A stretch of DNA of 64,000 nt from Christensenella sp. UBA4675 (GCA_002405165.1 DHLF01000004.1:229180-293179), one strand, 5' to 3'; counted from the first letter of the stretch, positions 44,543-52,723 are shown. Made by a program: numbers and translations. Notes: a model not told the origin generated them from the sequence alone.

Positions 44543-46045
44543 TTAATTTTTATCCGCGTATTCTTTTGCAGACAATAAAACGTTTTTATAGACTTGCGGA
44601 ATTTGATCTTTTTTTAAGCATCTACCTATAATTTTACCCGTTATAACCGATTTTTTACTCGTCAACACGCTTACGCACGCAAGCTTTTTTACCGCCGTAT
44701 CGTTTATTTCCCTTTCGGTAAACGGGTTTTTTCGTTTGCCGGAATAATATCTGTATCTCTCGTTTTTCTTTTCTAAGGGCAAACTTGTAACATCTTTAAA
44801 ATCAAAGCCCAAAAGATAACATATTTTTTGCAAAGTACCCAAATCCGCACTTCTTACTATTTCGTCTTCAAAGTCTACAAAATCGGTATAAATAATTCCC
44901 TTCTCGTTCTCGCAAAAAACGTCCCTGTCCTTTATGGCAAAAACTTTTATTCCAAACGATTCGAGCAAAGTAGAAAACGCCGAAATATTGCCTTCTCCGT
45001 TTGCGCTTATAATGGATATACCCAAATAATCGGTATCTATATCCAAAGTTTTGGCAAATTCAGTTATCGCTCCAAACTCACTTACTCCTTCTACTAAAAT
45101 TACTGCTTTGGAAAATATAGCCAGTGAAAAATAGGGAAATTGCATAATAAGTTGTTTTGCTATCGAAACTTTATTATCCCTTTTTAATTTAATAGTATTT
45201 CCGCTGATAGCTTTTACCTGACCTTTTACCCTATAAAAACGAATAATGTTTTCGTATCGCTCAGATAAAATTCTGTCAGAATGAGATACTAAAAATAACT
45301 GCAACTCTAATTTTTTTATGCCAAAAAGCTCGTCTATAAGTCGGTTAAACTCCTCGTCTTTCTTTAAAACAATATTTAATAAGTCGGATATTAAGGTTTT
45401 TTGAGCAAACGGATGAAGATTTATTTCGGGTTGGTCAAAAAGCATAATAACGCTTTTTTCTTTTTCCCCTCTCTCTAAATTACCAAGTAGTTTAAATAAA
45501 ATTTTTTTAACGAAAAAATACGGATAACTTTGCGTTTTTAAAGCTTTTTCGTCTTTCCCGATAAAGTCTATAAAAGAATTATCTCCCGTATGTTTTTTTG
45601 CCCTTTTTACAATTTTTAAATTATTTAAAATTTTATTTATAATGTTTTTTTGCCACGGGGTAAAAATTAACTTATACTCTTTATTACTCATCATGTCTAC
45701 GAACACGCATTTCATACCCGTAGAAGAAATTTTATTGCCCGAATAAGAGTAAATTCTCTTTTTTTCTCCGTAATTTTTTATAAGATAAAACTCTTTATAA
45801 ATACTGTTTATATTTTCTATTTTATCTTTTGTTTTAACGGTATATTCAATTTTTAAAGGCAAGGTTATATCGTGAAAATCTTCGTTTGAAAAATCTTTTC
45901 CCGAAAATATTACGTTTAGCGCGTGTAACGCGTTGGTTTTACCGATATTGTTTTCCCCGACGAAAAAATTACATATTTCGTCGAAACAAAGCGTTACCCC
46001 GTCTAAATTTCTGTAATTGTGAAAAGTACATTTGACTATTTTCAT
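44543..46045 (-). CDS. OLD-family ATPase with TOPRIM nuclease domain
   Basis: 500 residues. N-terminal SMC/RecF-like ATPase: GENNIGKTNAL (30-40), a long helical insert, and Walker B IMLFDQPEINLHP, then the LVSHSDRIL switch. The C-terminal TOPRIM begins at VILVEGVSE, with the DxD-like IKDRD further on. OLD proteins are DNA-cleaving ATPases used in phage defence or repair, alone or with partners (GajA of Gabija belongs here). The gene overlaps the HNH gene by 4 bases, so both are made together. The Gabija helicase GajB is absent. Confidence 0.87.
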   Translation of the reverse strand: MKIVKCTFHNYRNLDGVTLCFDEICNFFVGENNIGKTNALHALNVIFSGKDFSNEDFHDITLPLKIEYTVKTKDKIENINSIYKEFYLIKNYGEKKRIYSYSGNKISSTGMKCVFVDMMSNKEYKLIFTPWQKNIINKILNNLKIVKRAKKHTGDNSFIDFIGKDEKALKTQSYPYFFVKKILFKLLGNLERGEKEKSVIMLFDQPEINLHPFAQKTLISDLLNIVLKKDEEFNRLIDELFGIKKLELQLFLVSHSDRILSERYENIIRFYRVKGQVKAISGNTIKLKRDNKVSIAKQLIMQFPYFSLAIFSKAVILVEGVSEFGAITEFAKTLDIDTDYLGISIISANGEGNISAFSTLLESFGIKVFAIKDRDVFCENEKGIIYTDFVDFEDEIVRSADLGTLQKICYLLGFDFKDVTSLPLEKKNERYRYYSGKRKNPFTEREINDTAVKKLACVSVLTSKKSVITGKIIGRCLKKDQIPQVYKNVLLSAKEYADKN

Positions 46046-46494
46046 AATTCTATATTACCTATTATTTTTTTTAATACCGACAAATCTAATTGCCATTCGT
46101 CAACTTTATTCAGTTCCCTATGTCTTGCGTTTGCTTCGCCTAAATTTTTTATATAGTCCGAATAACTACATTTATTTACTTTTAAATAATGTTTTATCGC
46201 CTTTTCTTCGTCCCCTAAAAGCTGAGTTCTACCTATGTGGATTACACTATGACAACTATGACACACCGCAATTATATCCACTAATTTTTGAATCTTTTTC
46301 TTTTCGTCGTAGCTCCACCTTTCGTGAGCTTCTAACCTTAAAGCAGGGCGAGAGCATATCATACATTTCCCGTTAGCCCTTTTATACGCGTCTTTTCTTA
46401 ACACGTCCCAGTCTTTCGGTTTTAAAAGCGTTCTTAAATTAGAATACCAACATCCGTCGGGTATAAGTTCGAAATTAAGTTTAAATTTTTCCAT
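46042..46494 (-). CDS. HNH endonuclease, partner of the OLD ATPase
   Basis: 150 residues. The HNH core reads CMICSRPALRLEAHERW (about 44-60), then a middle Asp/Ile-rich loop and CHSCHSVIHIGR, with zinc Cys pairs CxxC and CxxC and the catalytic His. It opens a two-gene unit with the OLD ATPase (4-base overlap). It may nick or cut DNA recognised or processed by OLD. TTGACA-17-TAAAAT ends six bases before the ATG, so the mRNA is probably leaderless. Confidence 0.82.
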   Translation of the reverse strand: MEKFKLNFELIPDGCWYSNLRTLLKPKDWDVLRKDAYKRANGKCMICSRPALRLEAHERWSYDEKKKIQKLVDIIAVCHSCHSVIHIGRTQLLGDEEKAIKHYLKVNKCSYSDYIKNLGEANARHRELNKVDEWQLDLSVLKKIIGNIEL

Positions 46495-46500
46495 AAGAAA

Positions 46501-46529
46501 ATTTTATACTTTTAATTAAGTTTTGTCAA
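46501..46529 (-). promoter_or_regulatory. Promoter of the HNH-OLD unit (leaderless)
   Basis: TTGACA (46524-46529), 17-base spacer, TAAAAT (46501-46506), then six bases to the ATG. The -35 overlaps that of the divergent glycosyltransferase gene. Confidence 0.65.
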
Positions 46530-46552
46530 TACTTAAAGATTTTTCATAAATT
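46523..46552 (+). promoter_or_regulatory. Divergent promoter of the glycosyltransferase gene
   Basis: TTGTCA (46523-46528), 18-base spacer, TAAATT (46547-46552), five bases before the ATG, no Shine-Dalgarno sequence. It shares the TTGTCAA block with the opposite promoter. Confidence 0.45.
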
Positions 46553-46557
46553 ATATT

Positions 46558-47613
46558 ATGACGATTTCGCTTTGTATGATTGTTAAAAACGAAGAAAAAG
46601 TAATAGGTCGTTGTTTAGACAGCGTAAAAGACGTTTTTGACGAAATAATTATAGTCGATACGGGCTCAACGGACAAAACTAAAAAAATTTGCGCAAAATA
46701 CACGAATAAAATATACGATTTTGCTTGGACGGACGATTTTTCTCTTGCAAGAAACGTATCTTTTTCTTACGCTAAAAGCGATTATATCGCTTGGTTGGAC
46801 GCGGACGACGTTTTAGACGAGCAAAACAAATTAAAATTTTTAAATCTTAAAAAAAATTTAGTTTATTTAAAGCCCGACGTGGTTTTTTGCAAATATAATA
46901 CGAACTATAAAAACGAAAATCATTCTTCTTGCGTGTTTTTTAGAGAAAGAATTTTAAAAAGAGATTGCGGTTTTATTTGGCAGGGTTTTGTTCACGAATG
47001 TATTGTTCCGAAAGGTAAAATAATATATTCTGACGTAGAAATTTTTCATTTAAGCGCAAAAAACCATTATTCCGACCGAAATTTAAAAATTTATGAAAAT
47101 CATATAAAACAGGGTTATATTTTAGACGTTCGGCATAAACTTTATTACGCGAAAGAATTTTACTATTTAAAAAAATATAAAAAAGCAAAATCTTTATTAG
47201 AAAAATATTTAAAACAAGAAAATATACCGACTTATCTATTTTTCGAAGCCGTAAACACGCTAGGAAAAATTTACGAGTCTTTATCCGAAAACGAAAAGGC
47301 TTTAAATACTTATTTAAAATGCTTTACTAAGGGCGTTCCGCCTAGCGAAATTCTTTGCAGAATAGCTTTTTTATATAAAAATATAGATTTAGAAAGCGCA
47401 ATTTTGTTTTTTGAGCTTGCTTACCAAAAAAGACCAAACAAACTGGATTTCGTAATAAAAGATTTTTGCAATTTTATACCGCTAATAGAATTGTCCGTTT
47501 GTTACTATAATATCGACTATAAAAAAGCGTTATATTATCACGAAAAGGCAAAAAAAATTCACCCCGACGATCCTTTAATATTATTCAACGAAAAGTTTTT
47601 CAAAACAAAATAG
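46558..47613 (+). CDS. Family 2 glycosyltransferase with TPR-like tail
   Basis: 351 residues. The GT2 domain opens with SLCMIVKNEEKVIGRCLDSV, then IIVDTGSTDKT and the metal-binding LDADD. Residues about 195-350 form helix pairs like tetratricopeptide repeats (KKYKKAKSLLEKYLK and similar). This plan is common in glycosyltransferases of gut Firmicutes, including SunS-type peptide S-glycosyltransferases. Substrate not known. It is divergent from the HNH-OLD unit. Confidence 0.85.
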   Translation: MTISLCMIVKNEEKVIGRCLDSVKDVFDEIIIVDTGSTDKTKKICAKYTNKIYDFAWTDDFSLARNVSFSYAKSDYIAWLDADDVLDEQNKLKFLNLKKNLVYLKPDVVFCKYNTNYKNENHSSCVFFRERILKRDCGFIWQGFVHECIVPKGKIIYSDVEIFHLSAKNHYSDRNLKIYENHIKQGYILDVRHKLYYAKEFYYLKKYKKAKSLLEKYLKQENIPTYLFFEAVNTLGKIYESLSENEKALNTYLKCFTKGVPPSEILCRIAFLYKNIDLESAILFFELAYQKRPNKLDFVIKDFCNFIPLIELSVCYYNIDYKKALYYHEKAKKIHPDDPLILFNEKFFKTK

Positions 47614-47656
47614 CATAAAAAGTTTTTTCGTATAAACGATTAAATTTTTTCAAATA

Positions 47657-47710
47657 GCCCCTGATATACTAGGAAAACTTTCTTAGAAATATCGGGGGCG
47701 TTTCTATTTT
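47657..47710 (+). terminator. Terminator after the glycosyltransferase gene
   Basis: GCCCCTGATAT/ATATCGGGGGC outer stem (one GU pair) with an inner CTAGGAAA/TTTCTTAG hairpin, followed by a T-rich tract. Confidence 0.8.
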
Positions 47711-47723
47711 TATAAAAAAAACG

Positions 47724-47752
47724 TTGTACAATTAAAAAATAAATGGTATAAT
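47724..47752 (+). promoter_or_regulatory. Promoter of the duplicated lipoprotein
   Basis: TTGTAC (47724-47729), 17-base spacer, TATAAT (47747-47752) with extended TGG. Confidence 0.65.
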
Positions 47753-47778
47753 AATACGAGAATTTTGGGAGAAAAGTT

Positions 47779-48616
47779 ATGAAAAAAGTTTTATCATTTT
47801 TAATGGTAGTTGCGCTAGCTATTTTATGCTTTGCTTGCGTAGGTTGCAAGTCGAACAGTAAGCTAACGGAAAGTTCGGTAGTAGGAACTTACAAGCTACA
47901 AAGTATGTCTTACGGCGGAATTACGATAACCGCAGGAACGTCCGCAGACGGTTATATGTTCAGAAGACTATTGCGTGCTAGATATATTCGCTGACAAAAC
48001 TTTCACGATAGCAATAAAAGAAGAAGGAAGTGATACGGGTACGTGGAAAATAAGTAGTAACAAACTTATTTTAACCGACAGCGAAGGCGAAGACCAAGAA
48101 GCAACGTTAAAGAACGGCGTTTTAACGATGAAGATGATAGATACGGATGAATACAGCGGTAGTGGTAGCGGCACTACAACCACGACAATTTTAAATTTGA
48201 AAAAAATAAAAACAACGTCTAGCTCTTCCGTTACCGAAGAAAGCGTAGTAGGCACGTACAAATCTTATATGTTTACTAATACGGAAAACAACGAAACGTC
48301 TACGATTAAAGCAACGGACGGTGATACTATATATGACGAAGATTTTGAAGTTTACACAATAAATGCCGACAAAACGTACAACTTATATTTTGATAACGAT
48401 TTATTGATAACAGGAACTTGGGAATTAAAAGATAAAAAAATTATTTTAACCAGTAAATCGACTACAGCAACTGAAAATACGGTGAAGACAATGAATGTTG
48501 ACGGAGATATAATTTCTTTTTCTCAAACCGATACGGTAAGCGGAAACGTTAGAACTAGGGTTTGGAGATACAAAAAAGTTTCTTCTACTAATATTTATGC
48601 AAGTGCAAGCAACTAA
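47779..48616 (+). pseudogene. Frameshifted lipoprotein with two repeated domains
   Basis: Two reading frames (47779-47994 and 47975-48616) clearly belong to one gene. The first has a signal peptide with lipobox VGC (Cys near 24) and a domain opening SVVGTYKLQSM. The second frame finishes that domain (ADKTFTIAIKEE, GTWKIS) and adds a second copy (SVVGTYKSYMF, ADKTYNLYF, GTWELKDKKIIL). One extra base near 47961, within TTCAGAAG, would explain the break. Lipocalin-like small domains of this kind have unknown ligands. It could be a real inactivating mutation or a sequence error. A good promoter and GGGAGA site remain. Confidence 0.75.
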
Positions 48617-48641
48617 ACTTGTAAACTGATTTTAATTTATA

Positions 48642-48669
48642 GCGGACGGCAAAATATTTTGCCGTCCGC
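48642..48669 (+). terminator. Terminator after the lipoprotein
   Basis: Perfect 28-base palindrome starting GCGGACGGCAAAAT, followed by CTTTTA. Confidence 0.85.
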
Positions 48670-48685
48670 CTTTTAAAAATTGTTA

Positions 48686-48757
48686 TTAGTTTAGGGAATG
48701 TCAAGAAAAGTGTGTAAGCCTTTTTCTAACTTACACACTTTATTTTACATTCTCTTA
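48686..48757. repeat. MITE-like inverted repeat, dispersed repeat copy B
   Basis: Two near-identical arms of about 26 bases face each other: GGGAATGTCAAGAAAAGTG on the left and the inverse of TTACACACTTTATTTTACAT on the right, around a core of about 10 bases. The left arm (48690-48710) matches 17024-17044 at 20 of 21 positions. It looks like a transposon end pair with no transposase left. The inner AAAGTGTGTAAG/CTTACACACTTT stem also serves as a terminator for the peptide gene on the minus strand. Confidence 0.55.
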
Positions 48758-48759
48758 GT

Positions 48760-48891
48760 TTACCAGTTAAGTTTACCCCCAGAAGCTGTTACCACGTCTT
48801 TTTCACTAAGTTTCGTTACTTCCATTTCAGGCTCTACAAAACTTTTTTTGTTTTTAGTAATCTCTTCTTTTTTAACGCTTTTTTTCTCCAT
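48760..48891 (-). CDS. 43-residue orphan peptide ending DVVTASGGKLNW
   Basis: A complete small gene: TTGAAA-17-TACAAT promoter, AAGGAG 7 bases before the ATG, 43 codons, then a terminator-like hairpin. The N-terminal half is very Lys/Glu-rich (MEKKSVKKEEITKNKK), then PEMEVTKLSEKDVVTASGG. Short Firmicutes peptides with a PEMEV..D(V/I)(V/I)T(T/A)SG end recur in gut bacteria without known function. It could be a modified or exported peptide, with the glycosyltransferase gene 1.1 kb away a possible but unproven partner. It has no Cys. Confidence 0.7.
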   Translation of the reverse strand: MEKKSVKKEEITKNKKSFVEPEMEVTKLSEKDVVTASGGKLNW

Positions 48892-48985
48892 TTTAAAACT
48901 CCTTAAAAATTTTTAGAAAAAACATTTCAAAAGTCAATTTAGTTTAAAATACTTAAAAAAAATTTTAAAATCTACACTTTTTTTT

Positions 48986-49014
48986 ATTGTACCACAATAA
49001 AAAAAGTTTTTCAA
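48986..49014 (-). promoter_or_regulatory. Promoter of the 43-residue peptide
   Basis: TTGAAA (49009-49014), 17-base spacer, TACAAT (48986-48991) with extended TGG. Leader of about 88 bases. Confidence 0.65.
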
Positions 49015-49026
49015 TATGTTTTAGTA

Positions 49027-49063
49027 TAAAAAAATGTGAAAAATGCATATTAACATCACATTT
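49027..49063 (-). terminator. Terminator after the helicase
   Basis: AAATGTGA/TCACATTT arms (49056-49063 and 49032-49039) followed by seven Ts on the minus strand, just after the helicase stop codon. Confidence 0.75.
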
Positions 49064-49066
49064 AAG

Positions 49067-52000
49067 TTAAACGCTAATTTTATTTTTTTGGTCTACACCT
49101 AACTTTAAGTCTATTTCTTTTAGTTGTTTTTTTAACGTTTCTATTTTTTTAGAAAAATCTTCTTTAACGTCAAGTTCTTCTTTTAATCCTATCGCCTTTT
49201 TATCAAGTTTTACTTTTTCGGCTTCGAAATTTTTTCTAATTTCTGGGAGTTTATCTAAAAGATTGTTTAATCTCATCATAATTCCGACGTCCGTAATTCT
49301 ATACTCCATTTTATATCTATTACGGCGTTCCACGATTAAATACGGGTCGGTTTTACTCATACCCGCAGGTAAAACGATATTAAACCCTTGATAAACCGCA
49401 ATTTTTCTTTCGGAAATTTCGTATTCGTTGTCGATAAGTCCCTTTAAAATATGTTGACCTATTTTTTTAAGTTGTTCTTTTGAATAATTTACTTTATTTG
49501 CTTTATAAAACTCTTCGTCTTCCTTGCAAGCTTGAATTTCTATTTCTTTTCTAGCTATAAAATCGGGCAGAGCGGAAAGTTGAGCGGATAACTCTTCCCT
49601 AAGTTCTAGCGTTCTCTTTTGTAAAATAGTAATTCTATTTAACTCGTTAGCGGTTTCCACCCTAGATTTTATTAAAGAATTACCTACTGCTAGCGCTTTT
49701 ACTTCCGCATAGTTAAGTACCGTGTCGCCAACGTCGAATCCGTTCCTTTGCGTGATTGAACCCGACAATAAATCGTCTATAAAGCGTTGTTTGGTTTCTA
49801 AAAGTTGCCAAGAATACGCGTCGAAAGTGCCTTCCGTTATGTAACGGTAAATATAAACTTTATCGTTTAAATTTCCCGGTCTTAAAATTCTTCCTTCGCG
49901 CTGAACCATATCCGCAGGACGCCAAGGCACGTCTAGATGATGTATTGCCTTTAAATAAGTTTGTACGTTTACGCCCATTCCGAGTTTCCACGTAGAACCT
50001 ATTAAAATTTTAACTTTCCCGTTGCGTACCATTTCAAAAAGTTCGCTACGCTTTATTTCAGTGGTCGCTTCGTGAACGAACGCAATTTCACTTGACTTCA
50101 CGCCCATTTTTAAAAGTATTCGCCTTAACTCTCCATACGCGTTAAAAGAACGTTTGGGAGTGGAAGAATCGCAAAAAACAAGTTGTGTTACCAATTCCTT
50201 TTCATATTTTTTATAAATATCATACACGTTACGCGCGCAAACGCAAATTTTACTGTCTTCTAAAAACGGCGCGGTTTCGTCTATCAGTCTACAGTCTAAC
50301 GCAATTTTTCTACCGTCGGTGGTAATTTTAAGCATATTGTCTTGTTTGGGCGTAACTAGACCCGAACGCACTAAATCCGCCCTTGCGGACAAATTTTCAA
50401 CGTATTTTTTAAGTCTTTCGTTGCTTTTTATAACGCAATCGGTATATCCCGAAAAAACGGGCATAAGCTCTCCGCCGTTCGTTCCGTGAAAATCTGCAAT
50501 AAGCGATAAAATCTCCGTAAGTTCGGGCAAGTTATGAAATTTGGAAAAACGCCTTGCAAGCCTATATCCGCCCGTATCAACATCTATTTCAAACCCCGTA
50601 ACAAGCTCCGCAAAAGTAGAAGTCCAACTGTCAAACGAACTTATATTTAAACTAGCAAGCTCCTTTTTTTGCAAATAAGATTGAATTATAAATAAGTCCG
50701 AAACGGAATTAGTTATGGGAGTGCCCGTAGCCATTACTACGCCCCTGCCGTCGTTTTGGTTTTGAACGCATTCGACTTTTAAAAATACGTCTTTACACTT
50801 TTTGGAACCGTTAGGATTTATCCCCAATATATTGCCCGCCTTTGTGTAAAAAGGAACGTTTTTAAAATTATGAGCTTCGTCGATAAAAAGCGTATTTATG
50901 CCTAATTCGTCAAAACACACACCTTCTTGCGCTGAATTTTGAGAAAGTAAAACTTCTTTTTCTTTCTCTAATTTTTCGATATTTTCCTTTAATAATTTAT
51001 TCGGATTTTTATCAAAATCGCTTTTAAGAGAATATATTTGCGAGTATAAGTTTTCTAATAAAAATTTATTTGATAACGGAATTAAAGAAAAACAACTGTA
51101 CGCAATTATAACCGCGTCGAATTCTTCTTGTTTAATTCTGTTTAGAACTTCTTGTCTTTTGGCGGGGACGAAATTATCGGGTGTAACGCAAAATATTTTC
51201 GCCTTAGAATATAAACTTTTAAACACCCTTTGCCATTGGTCGACTAAGTTATTAGGCACTACGTACATATTCTTTTGGGAAACGCTAGTCCTTTTAAGCT
51301 CCATTCCCGCAACTATCATTATGTACGTTTTACCTGCGCCCACTTCGTGAGCAAGTAATACGTTTGGTGAAAGTAGTATTCTTGCAACCGCATTCTTTTG
51401 ATAAGGATATAAACTAACGCCTTGATTTAAGTTTGGCAACGTTAAAAACGAACCGTCGTAGGTTCTAGTTTTTATCGAGCCTATTTTTTGCATATAAAGC
51501 GTTTCTATTTTCTTTTTACGGCTTTCGTCCTTACAAAGCCAGTATTTAAAATATTCTTTTACCTTTTTTTGCTTATCGCCGGCAAGTAACGTTTCTTTTT
51601 CGTTTACAACCCTTTTTTTACGTTCTTTGTCGCCGACTTTTACAACGACTTCTTCCGTAACTTTTATCATTTGATTGTTTAAAGATTTTTCTATTACGTG
51701 CAAGGCGTTTACTTTTTGCGTACCGTAAGTAACGTAATTTTTTGTGTAATCTGCATTATACGCAAGTTCCGACTTGTTGCGAATTTCCCACGTTCCCGTA
51801 GCTTCGTCCCTATCGACGAAAATGTCTTTATCTATAGAAAGCGCATTTCTTATAAAATCTTCTATCATTTTGGTAGAAATCCAAGGTGAACCGAGAGTAA
51901 CGTAAATATCGTCAAACGAAACGTCTTTTGGCAACGCGTTTTCAAGAGCCGTTATGTTTTTATCGAAATAACCTTTAAATTTTTCGTTTAAAGCTTTACA

Positions 52001-52441
52001 TTTATTTAATTTTACAATTAAATTGCCCGAAATATATTCGTCAGCGGTTTCCCAACCTTTGTAAAAACATTCTTCCCATTTATCGGGATTTTGAAATATA
52101 CTCCCTTGCAATTTTGCTATAACTTGCTTTAATTCAAGCCCCGTAAGAGCCGATATATATTCTATATCGACTTTTCCTAAGTTATTTAGCGACATAATTA
52201 GTCCGTCGCCTGCGGACGAACAAGACAGGTTTACGTCTGAATATTTATTTTTATAGTCTGCGGGTAACTGCATACCCACTGCTTTTTCAATTCTTAGTTT
52301 TTGTTCTTCCTCTTGCTTTTTTAAGTGTTCTTTAATTTTTTGATTAAATATTTGTCGAAATTTTTCTCTTTCGAGTTGCGAAGAAGAAGGGTTTAATATA
52401 TTGTAACTGCCATTCAAAGTGCTTTTCTCTTTTTCTTCCAC
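49067..52441 (-). CDS. SNF2-type helicase of ICE/N12-methylase family, without methylase domain
   Basis: 1124 residues. After an N-terminal region of about 330 residues (with VTLGSPWISTKMIEDFI, typical of conjugative-element SNF2-like proteins) come the SF2 motifs: HEVGAGKTYIM, FIDEAHNFKNV, MATGTPITNS, GSTWKLGMGVNVQ and QREGRILRPG. A coiled C-terminus follows. In integrative conjugative elements this module is usually fused to an N6-adenine methylase; here it stands alone with no mobilisation genes. The start is GTG with AAGGGG upstream. Role unknown; element remnant or defence protein are both possible. Confidence 0.85.
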   Translation of the reverse strand: MEEKEKSTLNGSYNILNPSSSQLEREKFRQIFNQKIKEHLKKQEEEQKLRIEKAVGMQLPADYKNKYSDVNLSCSSAGDGLIMSLNNLGKVDIEYISALTGLELKQVIAKLQGSIFQNPDKWEECFYKGWETADEYISGNLIVKLNKCKALNEKFKGYFDKNITALENALPKDVSFDDIYVTLGSPWISTKMIEDFIRNALSIDKDIFVDRDEATGTWEIRNKSELAYNADYTKNYVTYGTQKVNALHVIEKSLNNQMIKVTEEVVVKVGDKERKKRVVNEKETLLAGDKQKKVKEYFKYWLCKDESRKKKIETLYMQKIGSIKTRTYDGSFLTLPNLNQGVSLYPYQKNAVARILLSPNVLLAHEVGAGKTYIMIVAGMELKRTSVSQKNMYVVPNNLVDQWQRVFKSLYSKAKIFCVTPDNFVPAKRQEVLNRIKQEEFDAVIIAYSCFSLIPLSNKFLLENLYSQIYSLKSDFDKNPNKLLKENIEKLEKEKEVLLSQNSAQEGVCFDELGINTLFIDEAHNFKNVPFYTKAGNILGINPNGSKKCKDVFLKVECVQNQNDGRGVVMATGTPITNSVSDLFIIQSYLQKKELASLNISSFDSWTSTFAELVTGFEIDVDTGGYRLARRFSKFHNLPELTEILSLIADFHGTNGGELMPVFSGYTDCVIKSNERLKKYVENLSARADLVRSGLVTPKQDNMLKITTDGRKIALDCRLIDETAPFLEDSKICVCARNVYDIYKKYEKELVTQLVFCDSSTPKRSFNAYGELRRILLKMGVKSSEIAFVHEATTEIKRSELFEMVRNGKVKILIGSTWKLGMGVNVQTYLKAIHHLDVPWRPADMVQREGRILRPGNLNDKVYIYRYITEGTFDAYSWQLLETKQRFIDDLLSGSITQRNGFDVGDTVLNYAEVKALAVGNSLIKSRVETANELNRITILQKRTLELREELSAQLSALPDFIARKEIEIQACKEDEEFYKANKVNYSKEQLKKIGQHILKGLIDNEYEISERKIAVYQGFNIVLPAGMSKTDPYLIVERRNRYKMEYRITDVGIMMRLNNLLDKLPEIRKNFEAEKVKLDKKAIGLKEELDVKEDFSKKIETLKKQLKEIDLKLGVDQKNKISV

Positions 52442-52500
52442 TGTTTAACCCCTTTTATAATGAATACTTTTAAAAAGTAAAATTAAAATACTTCCTAGCA

Positions 52501-52530
52501 ATTATAGCATTTTTTAGAATGGTTACGCAA
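52501..52530 (-). promoter_or_regulatory. Promoter of the SNF2-type helicase
   Basis: TTGCGT (52525-52530), 18-base spacer, TATAAT (52501-52506) with extended TGC. Leader of about 50 bases. Confidence 0.5.
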
Positions 52531-52587
52531 GCGTTTTGTTATAAAATTTATGAATAAAACTTTAAAAAAACAAAAAAAGGTTAAAGT

Positions 52588-52612
52588 GATGTGAACCCAA
52601 AAAATTGGACAA
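52588..52612 (+). repeat. IS3-like terminal repeat remnant
   Basis: GTGAACCCAAAAAATTGGAC resembles the ends of IS3/IS150-group elements as I recall them (TGAAC..CCAAAA.TT.GACA). No transposase or second end is visible, so at most it is a scar. Confidence 0.35.
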
Positions 52613-52671
52613 AAAAATTAATTAAATTATATGAGAAATTCTCTTATTGTTCTTCAAAAATAAATAATACA

Positions 52672-52704
52672 ACGAGGCGAAATTTCATTGAAATTTCGCC
52701 TCGT
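52672..52704 (-). terminator. Terminator after the giant secreted protein
   Basis: Fourteen-base-pair stem ACGAGGCGAAATTT/AAATTTCGCCTCGT with a 5-base loop, 19 bases after the stop codon. The T tract is weak. Confidence 0.8.
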
Positions 52705-52723
52705 GTAAAATTATTAAATAAAT

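Noticed and set aside
44543..46494. Gabija system
   Set aside because: The ATPase-TOPRIM protein fits the OLD family, but the UvrD-like GajB partner is absent and the neighbour is an HNH protein.
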